Origin: Betaproteobacteria bacterium TMED22
Lineage (GTDB): Bacteria > Pseudomonadota > Gammaproteobacteria > Burkholderiales > Eutrophovitaceae
Assembly (NCBI GenBank): GCA_002167745.1
Contig: NHCB01000006.1
Coordinates: 16,806-49,401 of the forward strand
Direction of reading: 5' to 3'
Length of the DNA stretch: 32,596 nucleotides
Part shown: piece after piece, positions 14,450 to 22,608 of the stretch
Numbering within the stretch: the stretch's first letter is position 1
How the letters are laid out: the number at the start of each line of letters is the position of its first letter
Made by a program: the position numbers and the translations under genes
The notes under the pieces: generated by a model
What the model was told of the DNA's origin: nothing
Seen by the model: the letters and a program-made list of their open reading frames with translations, nothing else
Databases searched by the model: none

Positions 14450-14839
14450 TTATTTAGCCGCTAATTGATCAGAAGGGTTCAGATCATCCTCTATCAACTC
14501 CATCGGCTGACCGTGCGGCGTACGTTCGGCGACTCGTGTCCAACCTGCTTGGTACTGCTCTAAGCCTTGGATCGAAATAATATTTTTCTTAATCAAAAGT
14601 TTTTCTAGCGCGCTGAGTACGTAAACATAATAATCGACTCCGGTATCGAGGTGAGAAGCGTCAAACTTAATTTCAGCTGCCAGCTCATCCGCCCACTCTG
14701 ACCAAGTAATTAAACCCCGCTTTTCAAGAGATACCAGCATGGCAAACGTGTCCGCCTCCCATGGCTCAGAAAATGCGGGGTCTTTAATACTGTCTGGTGA
14801 ACCTATTGAAAATAGTTCCCAGGAAAAGTCATCACTCAT
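14450..14839 (-). CDS. Nitrile hydratase accessory protein
   Basis: A 129-residue homologue of the small activator proteins encoded with cobalt-type nitrile hydratases, which form a complex with the alpha subunit and help load cobalt. Recognisable parts are the FSEPWEADTFAMLVSLEKRGLITWSEWADEL block (about residues 22-52), which resembles the start of nitrile hydratase beta subunits, and a C-terminal helical part with W...A..TPHGQP. The frame is open to an ATG at 14872. The ATG at 14839 is chosen because it gives the usual MSD-type N-terminus and overlaps the beta-subunit stop codon by 8 bases, as the alpha and beta genes also overlap. This suggests translational coupling and fixed stoichiometry. 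Confidence 0.87.
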   Translation of the reverse strand: MSDDFSWELFSIGSPDSIKDPAFSEPWEADTFAMLVSLEKRGLITWSEWADELAAEIKFDASHLDTGVDYYVYVLSALEKLLIKKNIISIQGLEQYQAGWTRVAERTPHGQPMELIEDDLNPSDQLAAK

Positions 14840-15500
14840 ATTCAGGTCTCGACAAATAAGGCTCAAATGCATCGACTAAATTGCTGACAGTTAAATCAGT
14901 TGCCTCGCCCCAAATCTCACATCCCTCAAATTCAACGGTATACAACCATTGAGGGGCCTCCTTTCCATGACTCACCACTGAATCTGGAAAAACATGTCGA
15001 CCTCTAACAGCAATGATGGTTCCGATTTTATCTCTTGCATAACGAGGTAAGCGAGTATGCCCACTGACATGCAGCTCTTTAGTAATTACGGCATCCCCGA
15101 CACAGAACTTCGGATCTTCGGTCCCTTCACGCTCGAAATTTCCTCTAACGAATGCCTTACCAATATCTTTAGCTGTCAAGGGATTTAATGACTTCGACAG
15201 GCGTCCGGTCTGACTAATCCCCGTTAGAAACTCCTCCTCATTGAAAAGACCTCGCTCAAGAGCGGTTGCAATCAACGTATGAGCCCACCGTTCATAGTAA
15301 GACCAAGATAGATATTCCATAGGGTGAATCCGTTCTTGCGCATGCCGAAACACATCGATGTTCCATAACCCCAGATAAAGAATCGCCCTCTGAAGGCCAA
15401 GCATAGTGCCCTCCCAGGCGTCATGGAATACCGGCTCATTACGTTCCGGCCTGACAGGACCAAAGTTCTCCATACCTCCGACATCATGAATACTATCCAT
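14832..15500 (-). CDS. nthB: Nitrile hydratase beta subunit
   Basis: The 222-residue beta subunit of nitrile hydratase, which hydrates nitriles to amides in the cytoplasm as an alpha-beta heterodimer. The start MDSIHDVGGMENFGPV is typical, as are the helical N-terminal half with YYERWAHTL (residues about 68-76) and the C-terminal barrel with HVSGHTRLPRYARDKIGTI, whose arginines contact the metal-site cysteines of the alpha subunit. Its ATG overlaps the alpha-subunit stop codon by 8 bases (ATGGATAG). Length is normal. No amidase or aldoxime dehydratase gene is adjacent, so the onward path of the amide is not apparent here. Confidence 0.96.
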   Translation of the reverse strand: MDSIHDVGGMENFGPVRPERNEPVFHDAWEGTMLGLQRAILYLGLWNIDVFRHAQERIHPMEYLSWSYYERWAHTLIATALERGLFNEEEFLTGISQTGRLSKSLNPLTAKDIGKAFVRGNFEREGTEDPKFCVGDAVITKELHVSGHTRLPRYARDKIGTIIAVRGRHVFPDSVVSHGKEAPQWLYTVEFEGCEIWGEATDLTVSNLVDAFEPYLSRPEYE

Positions 15501-16134
15501 TAACGTCTCGCTCAGTCAGTGATAACACCTCTCCGGTACCAATCATGCTATCTCTTGTAACAAGGTTAGCTAGATCCGGTTCCGACATTGTGTCAGCAAA
15601 AGCTGGCATTTGAGGTATGACCAAATAACGCGTTTCCGCAGTTGAGTCCCATACCCTTATTTTTTTATCTCCTGACAACTCCATACCAAAGTCTTTGAGC
15701 ACCGAACGAGGTTCACTGACGATACGCGAGCGATAAGGTGCCGACTTATACCAAACGGGCGGCAAGCCCAAAACATCCCATGGATAACAGGAACACAAGG
15801 TACAAACGACAACGTTATGAAGCGAGTCACTATTCTCAACCGCTATCAAATGTTGTCCGACCTCCGGAAAATCCGATTGCAAATTGATCGCTTTAGTAGC
15901 GTCCTCCAATAAGGCTCGTTTGAACTGTTGGTCGGTCCACGCGCGTGCCACGACTCTGGCTCCGACATGGGGTCCCACTCTACGTTCAAAGTGCTCGATA
16001 ATCTGATCGATCACTGCGCGCTCGACTAAGCCTTTTGAGACCAAAATTGATTCGAGCGCTTTAACGCGTTTTTGAATATCGGTAAGGGTTGACTCCTCCC
16101 CATGGGCGTGGTCGTGACGATCCAGGTCGGACAT
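15493..16134 (-). CDS. nthA: Nitrile hydratase alpha subunit, cobalt type
   Basis: The 213-residue metal-binding subunit. The metal claw VCTLCSC is at residues 110-116, with Cys111, Cys114 and Cys116 as ligands; Cys114 and Cys116 are normally oxidised to sulfinic and sulfenic acids. The Thr at position 112 indicates the cobalt type; iron enzymes have Ser there. The following YPWDVLGLPPVWYKSAPYRSR is strictly conserved in the family. A short His-rich extension (DRHDHAHGE, residues 5-13) at the N-terminus is common in cobalt enzymes. This is the first gene of the alpha-beta-accessory operon. The 300-base gap upstream, shared with a divergent operon, must hold its promoter. A thiocyanate hydrolase is less likely, because the beta subunit is a single full-length chain. 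Confidence 0.96.
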   Translation of the reverse strand: MSDLDRHDHAHGEESTLTDIQKRVKALESILVSKGLVERAVIDQIIEHFERRVGPHVGARVVARAWTDQQFKRALLEDATKAINLQSDFPEVGQHLIAVENSDSLHNVVVCTLCSCYPWDVLGLPPVWYKSAPYRSRIVSEPRSVLKDFGMELSGDKKIRVWDSTAETRYLVIPQMPAFADTMSEPDLANLVTRDSMIGTGEVLSLTERDVNG

Positions 16135-16434
16135 GATTGATGTTCATTCTCACTATTTTTTAAATTAACCGACATCATAAACTGCTCGAGCAACGATGTA
16201 ACCCCGCAGCCCAAAAATAATGGGTAAGTTACGCCAGACACTATTTCGCAACCGCACCAGAGATAATGGTTGACCTATTAAATCAACACAATGCATGACA
16301 AAGCGTAGAATTACGCATCTCAGGACTCTAACTATGTCAATAGATAAAACTTAGTATGCATCAGATGGTCTACCACCTATCCGTTATCAGCCACCCCAAA
16401 ACCACAGAAATCGACACTTCACGACATTTTTAGT
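16135..16434. other. Divergent intergenic region, nthA and lipid operon
   Basis: 300 bases between two divergent operons. No gene with a ribosome binding site was found; the short minus-strand ORF overlapping nthA (to 16241) is a shadow. I looked for ECF sigma-type elements (TGATCC-like -35 sites) before the FAD gene, because similar operons elsewhere are under such control, but found no clear match. Confidence 0.5.
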
Positions 16435-17730
16435 ATGAATAAACCCCATGTAGTTATCATCGGTTCGGGCATTTCCGGCCTATCTACTTGCTGGCATTTA
16501 AGAAATCATGCCAAAATCACAGTTATAGAGAAGGCGAACTATCTGGGGGGGCACACCCACACCCACAGGCTTAATATCGACGAAAAACCTATACAAATAG
16601 ATTCCGGGTTTATTGTATTCAACGATCGGACATATCCGGGTCTACGTGACTGGTTCTCCACGTTAAAGATAGATAGCCATCCGGCCGATATGTCATTTTC
16701 AGTTTCGCTTGGAAATGGAGAGTTTGAGTGGGCAGGCTCAAATTTAAATACGATCTTCACGCAAAGGCAAAGAATTTACGACATTGATTTTCTAAAGATG
16801 CTTCGGGATATTCTACGTTTTAACCGAAACGCGCCCAAGGATGTAGCTCGGTATGGCTCAACAGAAAAGGCGACTATTAGTCTTGGAGAATACCTCGACC
16901 AAGAAAGGTATGACCCATATTTTCAAAGTCGATACCTCTTGCCAATGGCAGGCGCGATTTGGTCTTGTCCAATCTCGGAGATACGCAAGTTTCCTCTGAA
17001 GTTCTTTGTCTATTTTTGCGAGAATCATGGTCTCCTATCAATACTCAATCGTCCTCAGTGGTTCAGCGTAAAGGGAGGAAGCAAAAGTTATATTGACGCA
17101 ATGCTTTCGTTTACCAAAGATAATGCCATATCATTTAAAAAAAATACCCAAGCGTTATCAATTAAAGATACGTCCTCAGGACTCGAGATCACAACTCAAG
17201 AGATCAACAAGAAACAATATTTCATTAATTGCGACCATATTGTCCTTGCATCTCATGCTGATGAATCGGCAAAAATACTTAGTCCAATGGACCACGCGAT
17301 GACTGAGCAGCTATCAAAGATAAAATTTCAAGTAAATACCGCTGTCATCCATGAGGATGAATCGTTGATGCCAAAATCAATAAGTGCATGGTCATCTTGG
17401 AATTATTTATCCCATGCCGCAATCGAAGAAAATCCTCGTATTGCAGTAACGTACTTTATGAATAAGCTTCAAAATTTACCAACCAATAGAAATTTGTTTG
17501 TTACATTGAATCCCCTAAAGCGAATAAATCCAGTCAAATTATACAAATCTATTCAATACTCTCATCCCGTAATGAATCAAGACAGAGAGACTGCCGCCAA
17601 ACATATTCAAAATCTCCAGGGTATAAACAACATTTGGGCGGCAGGCGCTTGGATGGGCAATGGTTTCCACGAAAGCGGCTTTCAAGCGGGACGACAAGTG
17701 GCCGAAAAAATCATCGAAAACCATAATTGA
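16435..17730 (+). CDS. FAD/NAD-binding oxidoreductase, amine-oxidase-like
   Basis: A 431-residue flavoprotein with an N-terminal dinucleotide fold (VVIIGSGISGLSTCWHL, residues 5-21), the second contact VIEKANYLGGHTHTH near 31-45, and a C-terminal FAD-closing segment with WAAGAWMGNGFHESGFQAGRQVAE. The family (COG2907) is encoded next to DUF1365 and Cfa-like genes in many proteobacteria and is thought to oxidise or desaturate acyl chains modified by the methyltransferase. From memory, related genes in Rhodobacter are linked to singlet-oxygen response and furan fatty acids. It is the first gene of the operon. Its TGA overlaps the next ATG by one base. Confidence 0.88.
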   Translation: MNKPHVVIIGSGISGLSTCWHLRNHAKITVIEKANYLGGHTHTHRLNIDEKPIQIDSGFIVFNDRTYPGLRDWFSTLKIDSHPADMSFSVSLGNGEFEWAGSNLNTIFTQRQRIYDIDFLKMLRDILRFNRNAPKDVARYGSTEKATISLGEYLDQERYDPYFQSRYLLPMAGAIWSCPISEIRKFPLKFFVYFCENHGLLSILNRPQWFSVKGGSKSYIDAMLSFTKDNAISFKKNTQALSIKDTSSGLEITTQEINKKQYFINCDHIVLASHADESAKILSPMDHAMTEQLSKIKFQVNTAVIHEDESLMPKSISAWSSWNYLSHAAIEENPRIAVTYFMNKLQNLPTNRNLFVTLNPLKRINPVKLYKSIQYSHPVMNQDRETAAKHIQNLQGINNIWAAGAWMGNGFHESGFQAGRQVAEKIIENHN

Positions 17731-18503
17731 TGGAAAATTATCCCCAAATTGTTGAAGGATACGTGAGTCACGAACGGGTTAGCCCACGCGCTCATGCTCT
17801 TACATCAAAAACGTTTTACTTGCGAATACCCATTCGATCAGTGCTACTCAACACCGAGGGGCGCCAATCGAGTTACGGTAACTGGATTTTTGGAATCAAT
17901 CGAAAAAGCTTAATTTCAATTCACGACAAGGATCATGGCTCAGGTAACAATATAAAAAGTTGGCTATCTGAAACACTCAAAAAAAATACTTTAAAAGATG
18001 TAGTTGACGGCGAAATCTGGTTGGTGTGTTTTCCTAGAGTTATGGGCTATCAGTTTAAACCTGTTAGTTTTTGGTTTTGCGAAAATTCTAATCGTGAGCT
18101 TGTAGCCGTTTTAGCCGAAGTCCATAACACCTTTGGAGAACGACATACGTATATTTTAAAGCCCGAAATAGGTCGACGTCGGTTTGACTCTGGAGACGTC
18201 ATCTCCACACCCAAGTCCTTTTACGTATCACCATTTTTATCTGTCAAGGGTCACTATCAGTTTCAATTTAACTATAACCCAACTACCCATCGTGATTTTT
18301 CACGCATAGATTACTACACCGACGAACTGATTCTTAAAACTTACATGACCGGGATAGCGGTGCCATTGACAAACCTTTCTGCGCTTAAAGCTATACTTAA
18401 ATACCCCTTCATTACTTTAAAAATTATCATTCAAATTCATTGCAACGCATTGATTTTATGGGTAAAGAAAATACCATTGACACTATCCGAAAGAAATAAA
18501 TGA
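17730..18503 (+). CDS. DUF1365 family protein
   Basis: A 257-residue protein of DUF1365 (COG3496). Visible family features are GYVSHERVSPRAHALTSKTFYLRIP near the N-terminus, PRVMGYQFKPVSFWFC (about residues 105-120) and AEVHNTFGERHTY (about 130-143). No catalytic mechanism is established. The constant pairing with FAD oxidoreductases and Cfa-like methyltransferases implies a role in the same fatty-acid modification. A TTG three bases upstream is also in frame, but the ATG at 17730 overlapping the previous stop is preferred. Its stop overlaps the next start as ATGA. One hydrophobic segment near the C-terminus (about residues 218-242) may associate with the membrane. Confidence 0.88.
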   Translation: MENYPQIVEGYVSHERVSPRAHALTSKTFYLRIPIRSVLLNTEGRQSSYGNWIFGINRKSLISIHDKDHGSGNNIKSWLSETLKKNTLKDVVDGEIWLVCFPRVMGYQFKPVSFWFCENSNRELVAVLAEVHNTFGERHTYILKPEIGRRRFDSGDVISTPKSFYVSPFLSVKGHYQFQFNYNPTTHRDFSRIDYYTDELILKTYMTGIAVPLTNLSALKAILKYPFITLKIIIQIHCNALILWVKKIPLTLSERNK

Positions 18504-19747
18504 AAGGTATCAAAGCAAGCCTGTGGGTAAACATTACATTTAAACTCCTAAACCGAATCGAGGTTGGACGTATAGACATCACGGATCCGAACGGTTTAGA
18601 ACACAGTTTTGGTAATGTTGGGGAGCAAGGGTCCAAACCAGCCGTAATAATGGTTAGTGACTGGACTATGTTTCGAAGCATCATCCTACGCGGAGATATT
18701 GCGTTCGGAGAAACATACATGGATGGCCAATGGACTACTCCCGACCTCAATCACCTACTCTGGGTCATAGGCCAAAATAGACAGCCATTAACTACAGCCA
18801 TAAGGGGTTTTAAATTTGCGAACGTGCTAAATCGCCTTCGCCATTTACTAAAAAAAAATACAAAAAGTCAAGCACGACATAATATCGAAGCGCACTATGA
18901 TCTCGGTAACGACTTCTATCGATTATGGCTAGATGACTCAATGACTTACTCAAGCGCAATTCGTCACGGAAATGAAGAAAAAGCAACCGATAGTCTCCAA
19001 GAAGCGCAGCGCTTTAAAATCAGGAGGGCCATATCCCAATTGGGTTTACTTTGTGAGGAATCAACAACTCTAGAAATTGGTTGTGGTTGGGGGGAATTAT
19101 CAAAAATTCGGTTAGAAACTCGTCCAGGACAACACGTCGGAATTACACTCTCCAAAGAACAAAAAGACTGGACGCGAAAAACAATAAAAGAAGCTGGATT
19201 GATCGGTCGAAATACTACGTTGTTGCAAGATTATAGGGATGTAAGCGAGCAATATGATGGGATTGTTTCTATTGAAATGATCGAGGCAGTCGGAAAAGCC
19301 TTCTGGGGAACCTTTTTCGAGACGCTTAAAAACTCATTGAAACCTAATGGTCGCGCCGTAATACAAGCAATCACTATTGATGAGAAACTGGCTGGAAAAT
19401 ATCAAACAGGTGTTGATTTCATCCAAAAATATATCTTTCCAGGCGGAATGCTCATGAGTAAGAGCCAATTAACCGCTCGGGCTGCGCAACACAAATTTAA
19501 TGTTTTAGATACCTACGAGTTTGGGAAAGATTATGCTTGGACATTACAAGAGTGGCTCAAGCGGTTTCAGCAAAATTGGGGGGCTATTGAGGCACTTGGG
19601 TTTTCTGCTCGATTTAAAAGAATGTGGGAGTTCTATCTTTGCTACTGCAGATCAGGTTTTATGAATGGTGACATCGATGTCGTACAGTACACCCTAGCCC
19701 ATTCACCGATAAAAGCGCCCAACAAAATTGACGAATCTAAACATTAA
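18500..19747 (+). CDS. Cyclopropane-fatty-acyl-phospholipid synthase-like methyltransferase
   Basis: A 415-residue SAM-dependent methyltransferase of the CFA synthase family, which acts on double bonds of membrane phospholipid acyl chains. The N-terminal 110 or so residues form the lipid-binding domain. The catalytic part starts with IEAHYDLGNDFYRLWLDDSMTYSSA-type sequence near 130. The SAM site is LEIGCGWGELSK; most members have GGFA instead of GELS. SIEMIEAVG and the IFPGGMLMS segment follow. In operons with DUF1365 and FAD genes, such enzymes may methylate rather than cyclopropanate. The ATGA overlap with the previous gene shows translational coupling. The family is certain; the exact lipid product is unknown. 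Confidence 0.92.
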   Translation: MKGIKASLWVNITFKLLNRIEVGRIDITDPNGLEHSFGNVGEQGSKPAVIMVSDWTMFRSIILRGDIAFGETYMDGQWTTPDLNHLLWVIGQNRQPLTTAIRGFKFANVLNRLRHLLKKNTKSQARHNIEAHYDLGNDFYRLWLDDSMTYSSAIRHGNEEKATDSLQEAQRFKIRRAISQLGLLCEESTTLEIGCGWGELSKIRLETRPGQHVGITLSKEQKDWTRKTIKEAGLIGRNTTLLQDYRDVSEQYDGIVSIEMIEAVGKAFWGTFFETLKNSLKPNGRAVIQAITIDEKLAGKYQTGVDFIQKYIFPGGMLMSKSQLTARAAQHKFNVLDTYEFGKDYAWTLQEWLKRFQQNWGAIEALGFSARFKRMWEFYLCYCRSGFMNGDIDVVQYTLAHSPIKAPNKIDESKH

Positions 19748-19750
19748 ACA

Positions 19751-20998
19751 TTGAAACTCACCCAACCCCAAGCACTAAAGTATGGCTTATCCGGTTTGCT
19801 GGTCTCGTCAACAAGTCTTCCTTTATATATTCTTGTGCCAAGTTTGTATGTGAAGTCATACGAACTATCACTAGCAACAATAGGTGTTATCTTGATGGTG
19901 ATCCGATTACTAGATGCAGTAACCGATCCATTCTTTGGAAAGCTAATAGACAAGACCCTCAATCGAAAAAAATTTCAGTTGTGGGCTGTTCCATCTGGCA
20001 TCTTAATGACTATCGGATATGCCGCGCTCATCAATCCACCCGGGGGGCTCAGCACCGATCTTGGAATCCTTACTTACATGGGATTTTGTACGCTCATCAC
20101 ATCAACTGCCGCTGGCGTCTTTAACGTGACAATACAGGCGTGGCCAATTCAGTGGACCTCAAATACTTTAGAACAATCAGAATTAGTGAGCCGAAGAGAA
20201 CAATTCACGCTTATTGGCATCATCGTTGCCTCAACCCTATCTACAGCCACCAATTCAACGATGTTTACTGCTTATTTATTGGTTTTAACTATTATCACGA
20301 GTATCGCTATCCTAAGTCTTCCAGCGGCTCGAGGCGCCTCAAGTTTTCAAAACGTATTTAATTGGGGTCGCTTACGCTCAATGACACTACTCATGAGCCC
20401 TTTGTTCATCAGTGCTTTAGCGAACGCAACAGCGGCAACCTTATTTATGTTTTATGTTACTGACTACCTAATGCTAAGCCAAGCAAATGGAGGAAAACTT
20501 CTCGCCATTTATTTTATTTCTGCTCTCGTGGGAATATGGCTTTGGCAAAAAACCATGACGAACCGCAATACAATCAACGTATACATGTTAACTGTTTCGA
20601 TGACGATCATCGTGTTCGTACCGGGATTTTGGCTGAACCACACTAATGCAGGATTGTTCACTTTAATCTGTATTGGTACTGGATTATTTGTAGGTGCCGA
20701 ACTCGTCTTATCCTCAATGTTATTGATCAAAAGAATAAAATATATAAATCAGGAGGATAATTCAGGAATCATATTGGGTACTTGGGGTCTACTAATAAAG
20801 TTAGGGCTAGCATTGGCCGCAGGACTATCGTTACCACTTTTGAATTTATGGGGCTATCAACCGGGACTAACGAAAGGACATGAAGGTTTAGCGCTAACCT
20901 ACCTGGCCACACCCATTATTTTAAAAATACTTTCTTTAATCCTTTTAAGTATTCACAATCATCAAAATGGTCATATTTACGCACCGAATAATTACTAG
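19751..20998 (+). CDS. MFS transporter, GPH (MelB)-like
   Basis: A 415-residue inner-membrane transporter with about twelve hydrophobic helices and the glycoside-pentoside-hexuronide signature RLLDAVTDPFFGKLIDKTLNRKKFQLW (around residues 47-73), which contains the cation-binding Asp pair. Homologues are regularly found in DUF1365/Cfa operons, which suggests a lipid-linked or fatty-acid-linked substrate rather than a sugar. The start codon is TTG at 19751, 3 bases after the previous stop. It gives the family's normal N-terminus, whereas the first ATG would remove two membrane helices. The gene overlaps the next one by 32 bases. Confidence 0.87.
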   Translation: MKLTQPQALKYGLSGLLVSSTSLPLYILVPSLYVKSYELSLATIGVILMVIRLLDAVTDPFFGKLIDKTLNRKKFQLWAVPSGILMTIGYAALINPPGGLSTDLGILTYMGFCTLITSTAAGVFNVTIQAWPIQWTSNTLEQSELVSRREQFTLIGIIVASTLSTATNSTMFTAYLLVLTIITSIAILSLPAARGASSFQNVFNWGRLRSMTLLMSPLFISALANATAATLFMFYVTDYLMLSQANGGKLLAIYFISALVGIWLWQKTMTNRNTINVYMLTVSMTIIVFVPGFWLNHTNAGLFTLICIGTGLFVGAELVLSSMLLIKRIKYINQEDNSGIILGTWGLLIKLGLALAAGLSLPLLNLWGYQPGLTKGHEGLALTYLATPIILKILSLILLSIHNHQNGHIYAPNNY

Positions 20999-21512
20999 TC
21001 TCAGCATTATTACTTTAGTTCTCACAATCACTGGGTGTTCTCATGAACAATCACCAAAACAGGACACAAATACAATGACAACATTCGATCTCGTTGACTT
21101 TTTTTCGGGAACCACCATAGGTTCCGGGTTCGTTCAGGATAGATCAGGTGAAATAATCAGAACGTTTGAAGTCGTCACAACGGGGGACTTCAATAACGAC
21201 TCAGGCACATTGAAAGAGGTGTTTACTTGGAATGACGGTGAAATTGAGAATCGAACATGGACCCTTAGCCGCACCGGAGAGACGGAGTGGTCGGGTTCCG
21301 CGCCTGATGTTGTGGGTACCGCACTAGGCAAAATAAAGGACGATAAACTTAGGTGGTCCTACACGCTGACACTTAAGGTCGGAGGGAAAAATGTTAATCT
21401 CAAATTTGATGACCAGATGTGGATCTCTAGAACCGGCGTTATGGTTAATCACGCTAAGTTCTCCAAATTTGGACTTCATTTGGGTGATGTGGTGGTTAGC
21501 TTCCGCAAGTAG
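20967..21512 (+). CDS. DUF3833 lipoprotein
   Basis: A 181-residue predicted lipoprotein with a hydrophobic signal and lipobox LTITGC (Cys24). The mature part is the DUF3833 domain, with FFSGTTIGSGFVQDRSGEIIRTF near 47-69 and a beta-rich C-terminal half resembling small lipid-binding barrels. It overlaps the transporter gene by 32 bases; the lipobox needs this start, so the overlap is real. DUF3833 proteins occur in the same conserved operon in many gammaproteobacteria and may carry or shield a modified lipid in the periplasm. That role is inference. Confidence 0.88.
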   Translation: MVIFTHRIITSLSIITLVLTITGCSHEQSPKQDTNTMTTFDLVDFFSGTTIGSGFVQDRSGEIIRTFEVVTTGDFNNDSGTLKEVFTWNDGEIENRTWTLSRTGETEWSGSAPDVVGTALGKIKDDKLRWSYTLTLKVGGKNVNLKFDDQMWISRTGVMVNHAKFSKFGLHLGDVVVSFRK

Positions 21513-21524
21513 CTATTATGAAAA

Positions 21525-22301
21525 ATGTTTAAATCAAATGTTCCCATCCATAATTGGTCTACTCGTCGCGTTTGGGTAATTGGCGCATCAGAGGGTATCG
21601 GACTTGCCCTCGCCCACGCACTCAGGATAAACAACGCAGAAATTATCGTCTCATCTAGGAATGAAACGAGGTTAAATGAAGAGTTCTCAGGTATGGCTAA
21701 GGTCTTACCCATGGATGTTACTGATCACGAACAAGTGGCAAACTCAATGGACATTCTGATTGCGGAGAATGCGATGCCAGACACAGTTTTTTGGTTACCC
21801 GCACTTTATCACCCTGGAAAACTCACCAATATAGACCCCGAAACGACAAGAAAGCGACTGCAAACTAACATTGTGGCTGCCTTCAACCTTTTTCCTAGAG
21901 TAATACAGCACTGGCATGCCACTCCATTGGTCGATAAGAGCTATCACTGGGTGTGGTTCTCAAGCTTGGCCGCGTACAGGGGACTTCCCAACGCCTCTGA
22001 CTACGGTGCGAGTCGAGCTGCCATCTCACATTTAGCACAATGCGCACATATCGAATTAAAGGCCAGCAATATCGACGTCTCACTCGTTTCACCAGGCTTT
22101 GTGGATACGCGCCTCACCCAAAAAAATGATTTCAAAATGCCACTATTAATGACACCAGAGCGAGCAGCTCAACTCACTCTTAGGGGCCTCAAAAAAGGAC
22201 AATTTGAAACTCATTTTCCAAAAAGAATCAGCTTAATATTTAAATTGCTGAGTATTATTCCGATTGGCTTGTACCTAAAGCTAATGCGGATTTTTAAGTA
22301 A
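21525..22301 (+). CDS. Short-chain dehydrogenase/reductase with atypical catalytic Arg
   Basis: A 258-residue SDR with a cofactor loop GASEGIG (residues 20-26) and SSRNETR at 43-49, suggesting NADP(H). The catalytic Ser is near 147 and Tyr at 160, but the lysine expected at 164 is Arg (YGASR), so proton relay may be altered. The C-terminus has a hydrophobic, basic tail that could bind membrane. It is the last gene of the six-gene operon, 12 bases after the DUF3833 gene. A short ATG just upstream (21518) opens only a four-codon frame. A keto-acyl or hydroxy-acyl lipid substrate would fit the operon. Confidence 0.88.
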   Translation: MFKSNVPIHNWSTRRVWVIGASEGIGLALAHALRINNAEIIVSSRNETRLNEEFSGMAKVLPMDVTDHEQVANSMDILIAENAMPDTVFWLPALYHPGKLTNIDPETTRKRLQTNIVAAFNLFPRVIQHWHATPLVDKSYHWVWFSSLAAYRGLPNASDYGASRAAISHLAQCAHIELKASNIDVSLVSPGFVDTRLTQKNDFKMPLLMTPERAAQLTLRGLKKGQFETHFPKRISLIFKLLSIIPIGLYLKLMRIFK

Positions 22302-22608
22302 ATTTTTCTTCACTAAACAAGCTAATTGAAAGAACACGAACAATACAAAACTCACAATTAACAGTTTTGACTAGAAGCTCATATTCGTAACAAAATAACA
22401 TTATTGATGACCTATTTGAATCGAGTTAAAAAGATCTTAAGTACGATGAGACCAATATCCATTTAAGGTAAAATAACCGAGGGCCTGAAATCGAAATGAA
22501 ACAATTCATGAGTATAAATAGGAAGCACAAGGGATCCGCCCACATAGTGCATATGTTTATGGTTAAAAAAGCGGTGTCACAACTTCCAAATCAATTAATT
22601 GGACAGAT
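22302..22608. other. Intergenic, no gene seen
   Basis: 307 AT-rich bases after the lipid operon. No terminator-like stem followed by Ts, no ORF with a good ribosome binding site and no tRNA were found. It presumably holds the promoter of the diiron protein gene. Confidence 0.5.

Noticed and set aside
16026-16241. Minus-strand ORF extending nthA upstream in another frame
   Set aside because: It is a shadow of the nthA 5' end with no family resemblance, and nthA itself has a proper start at 16134.
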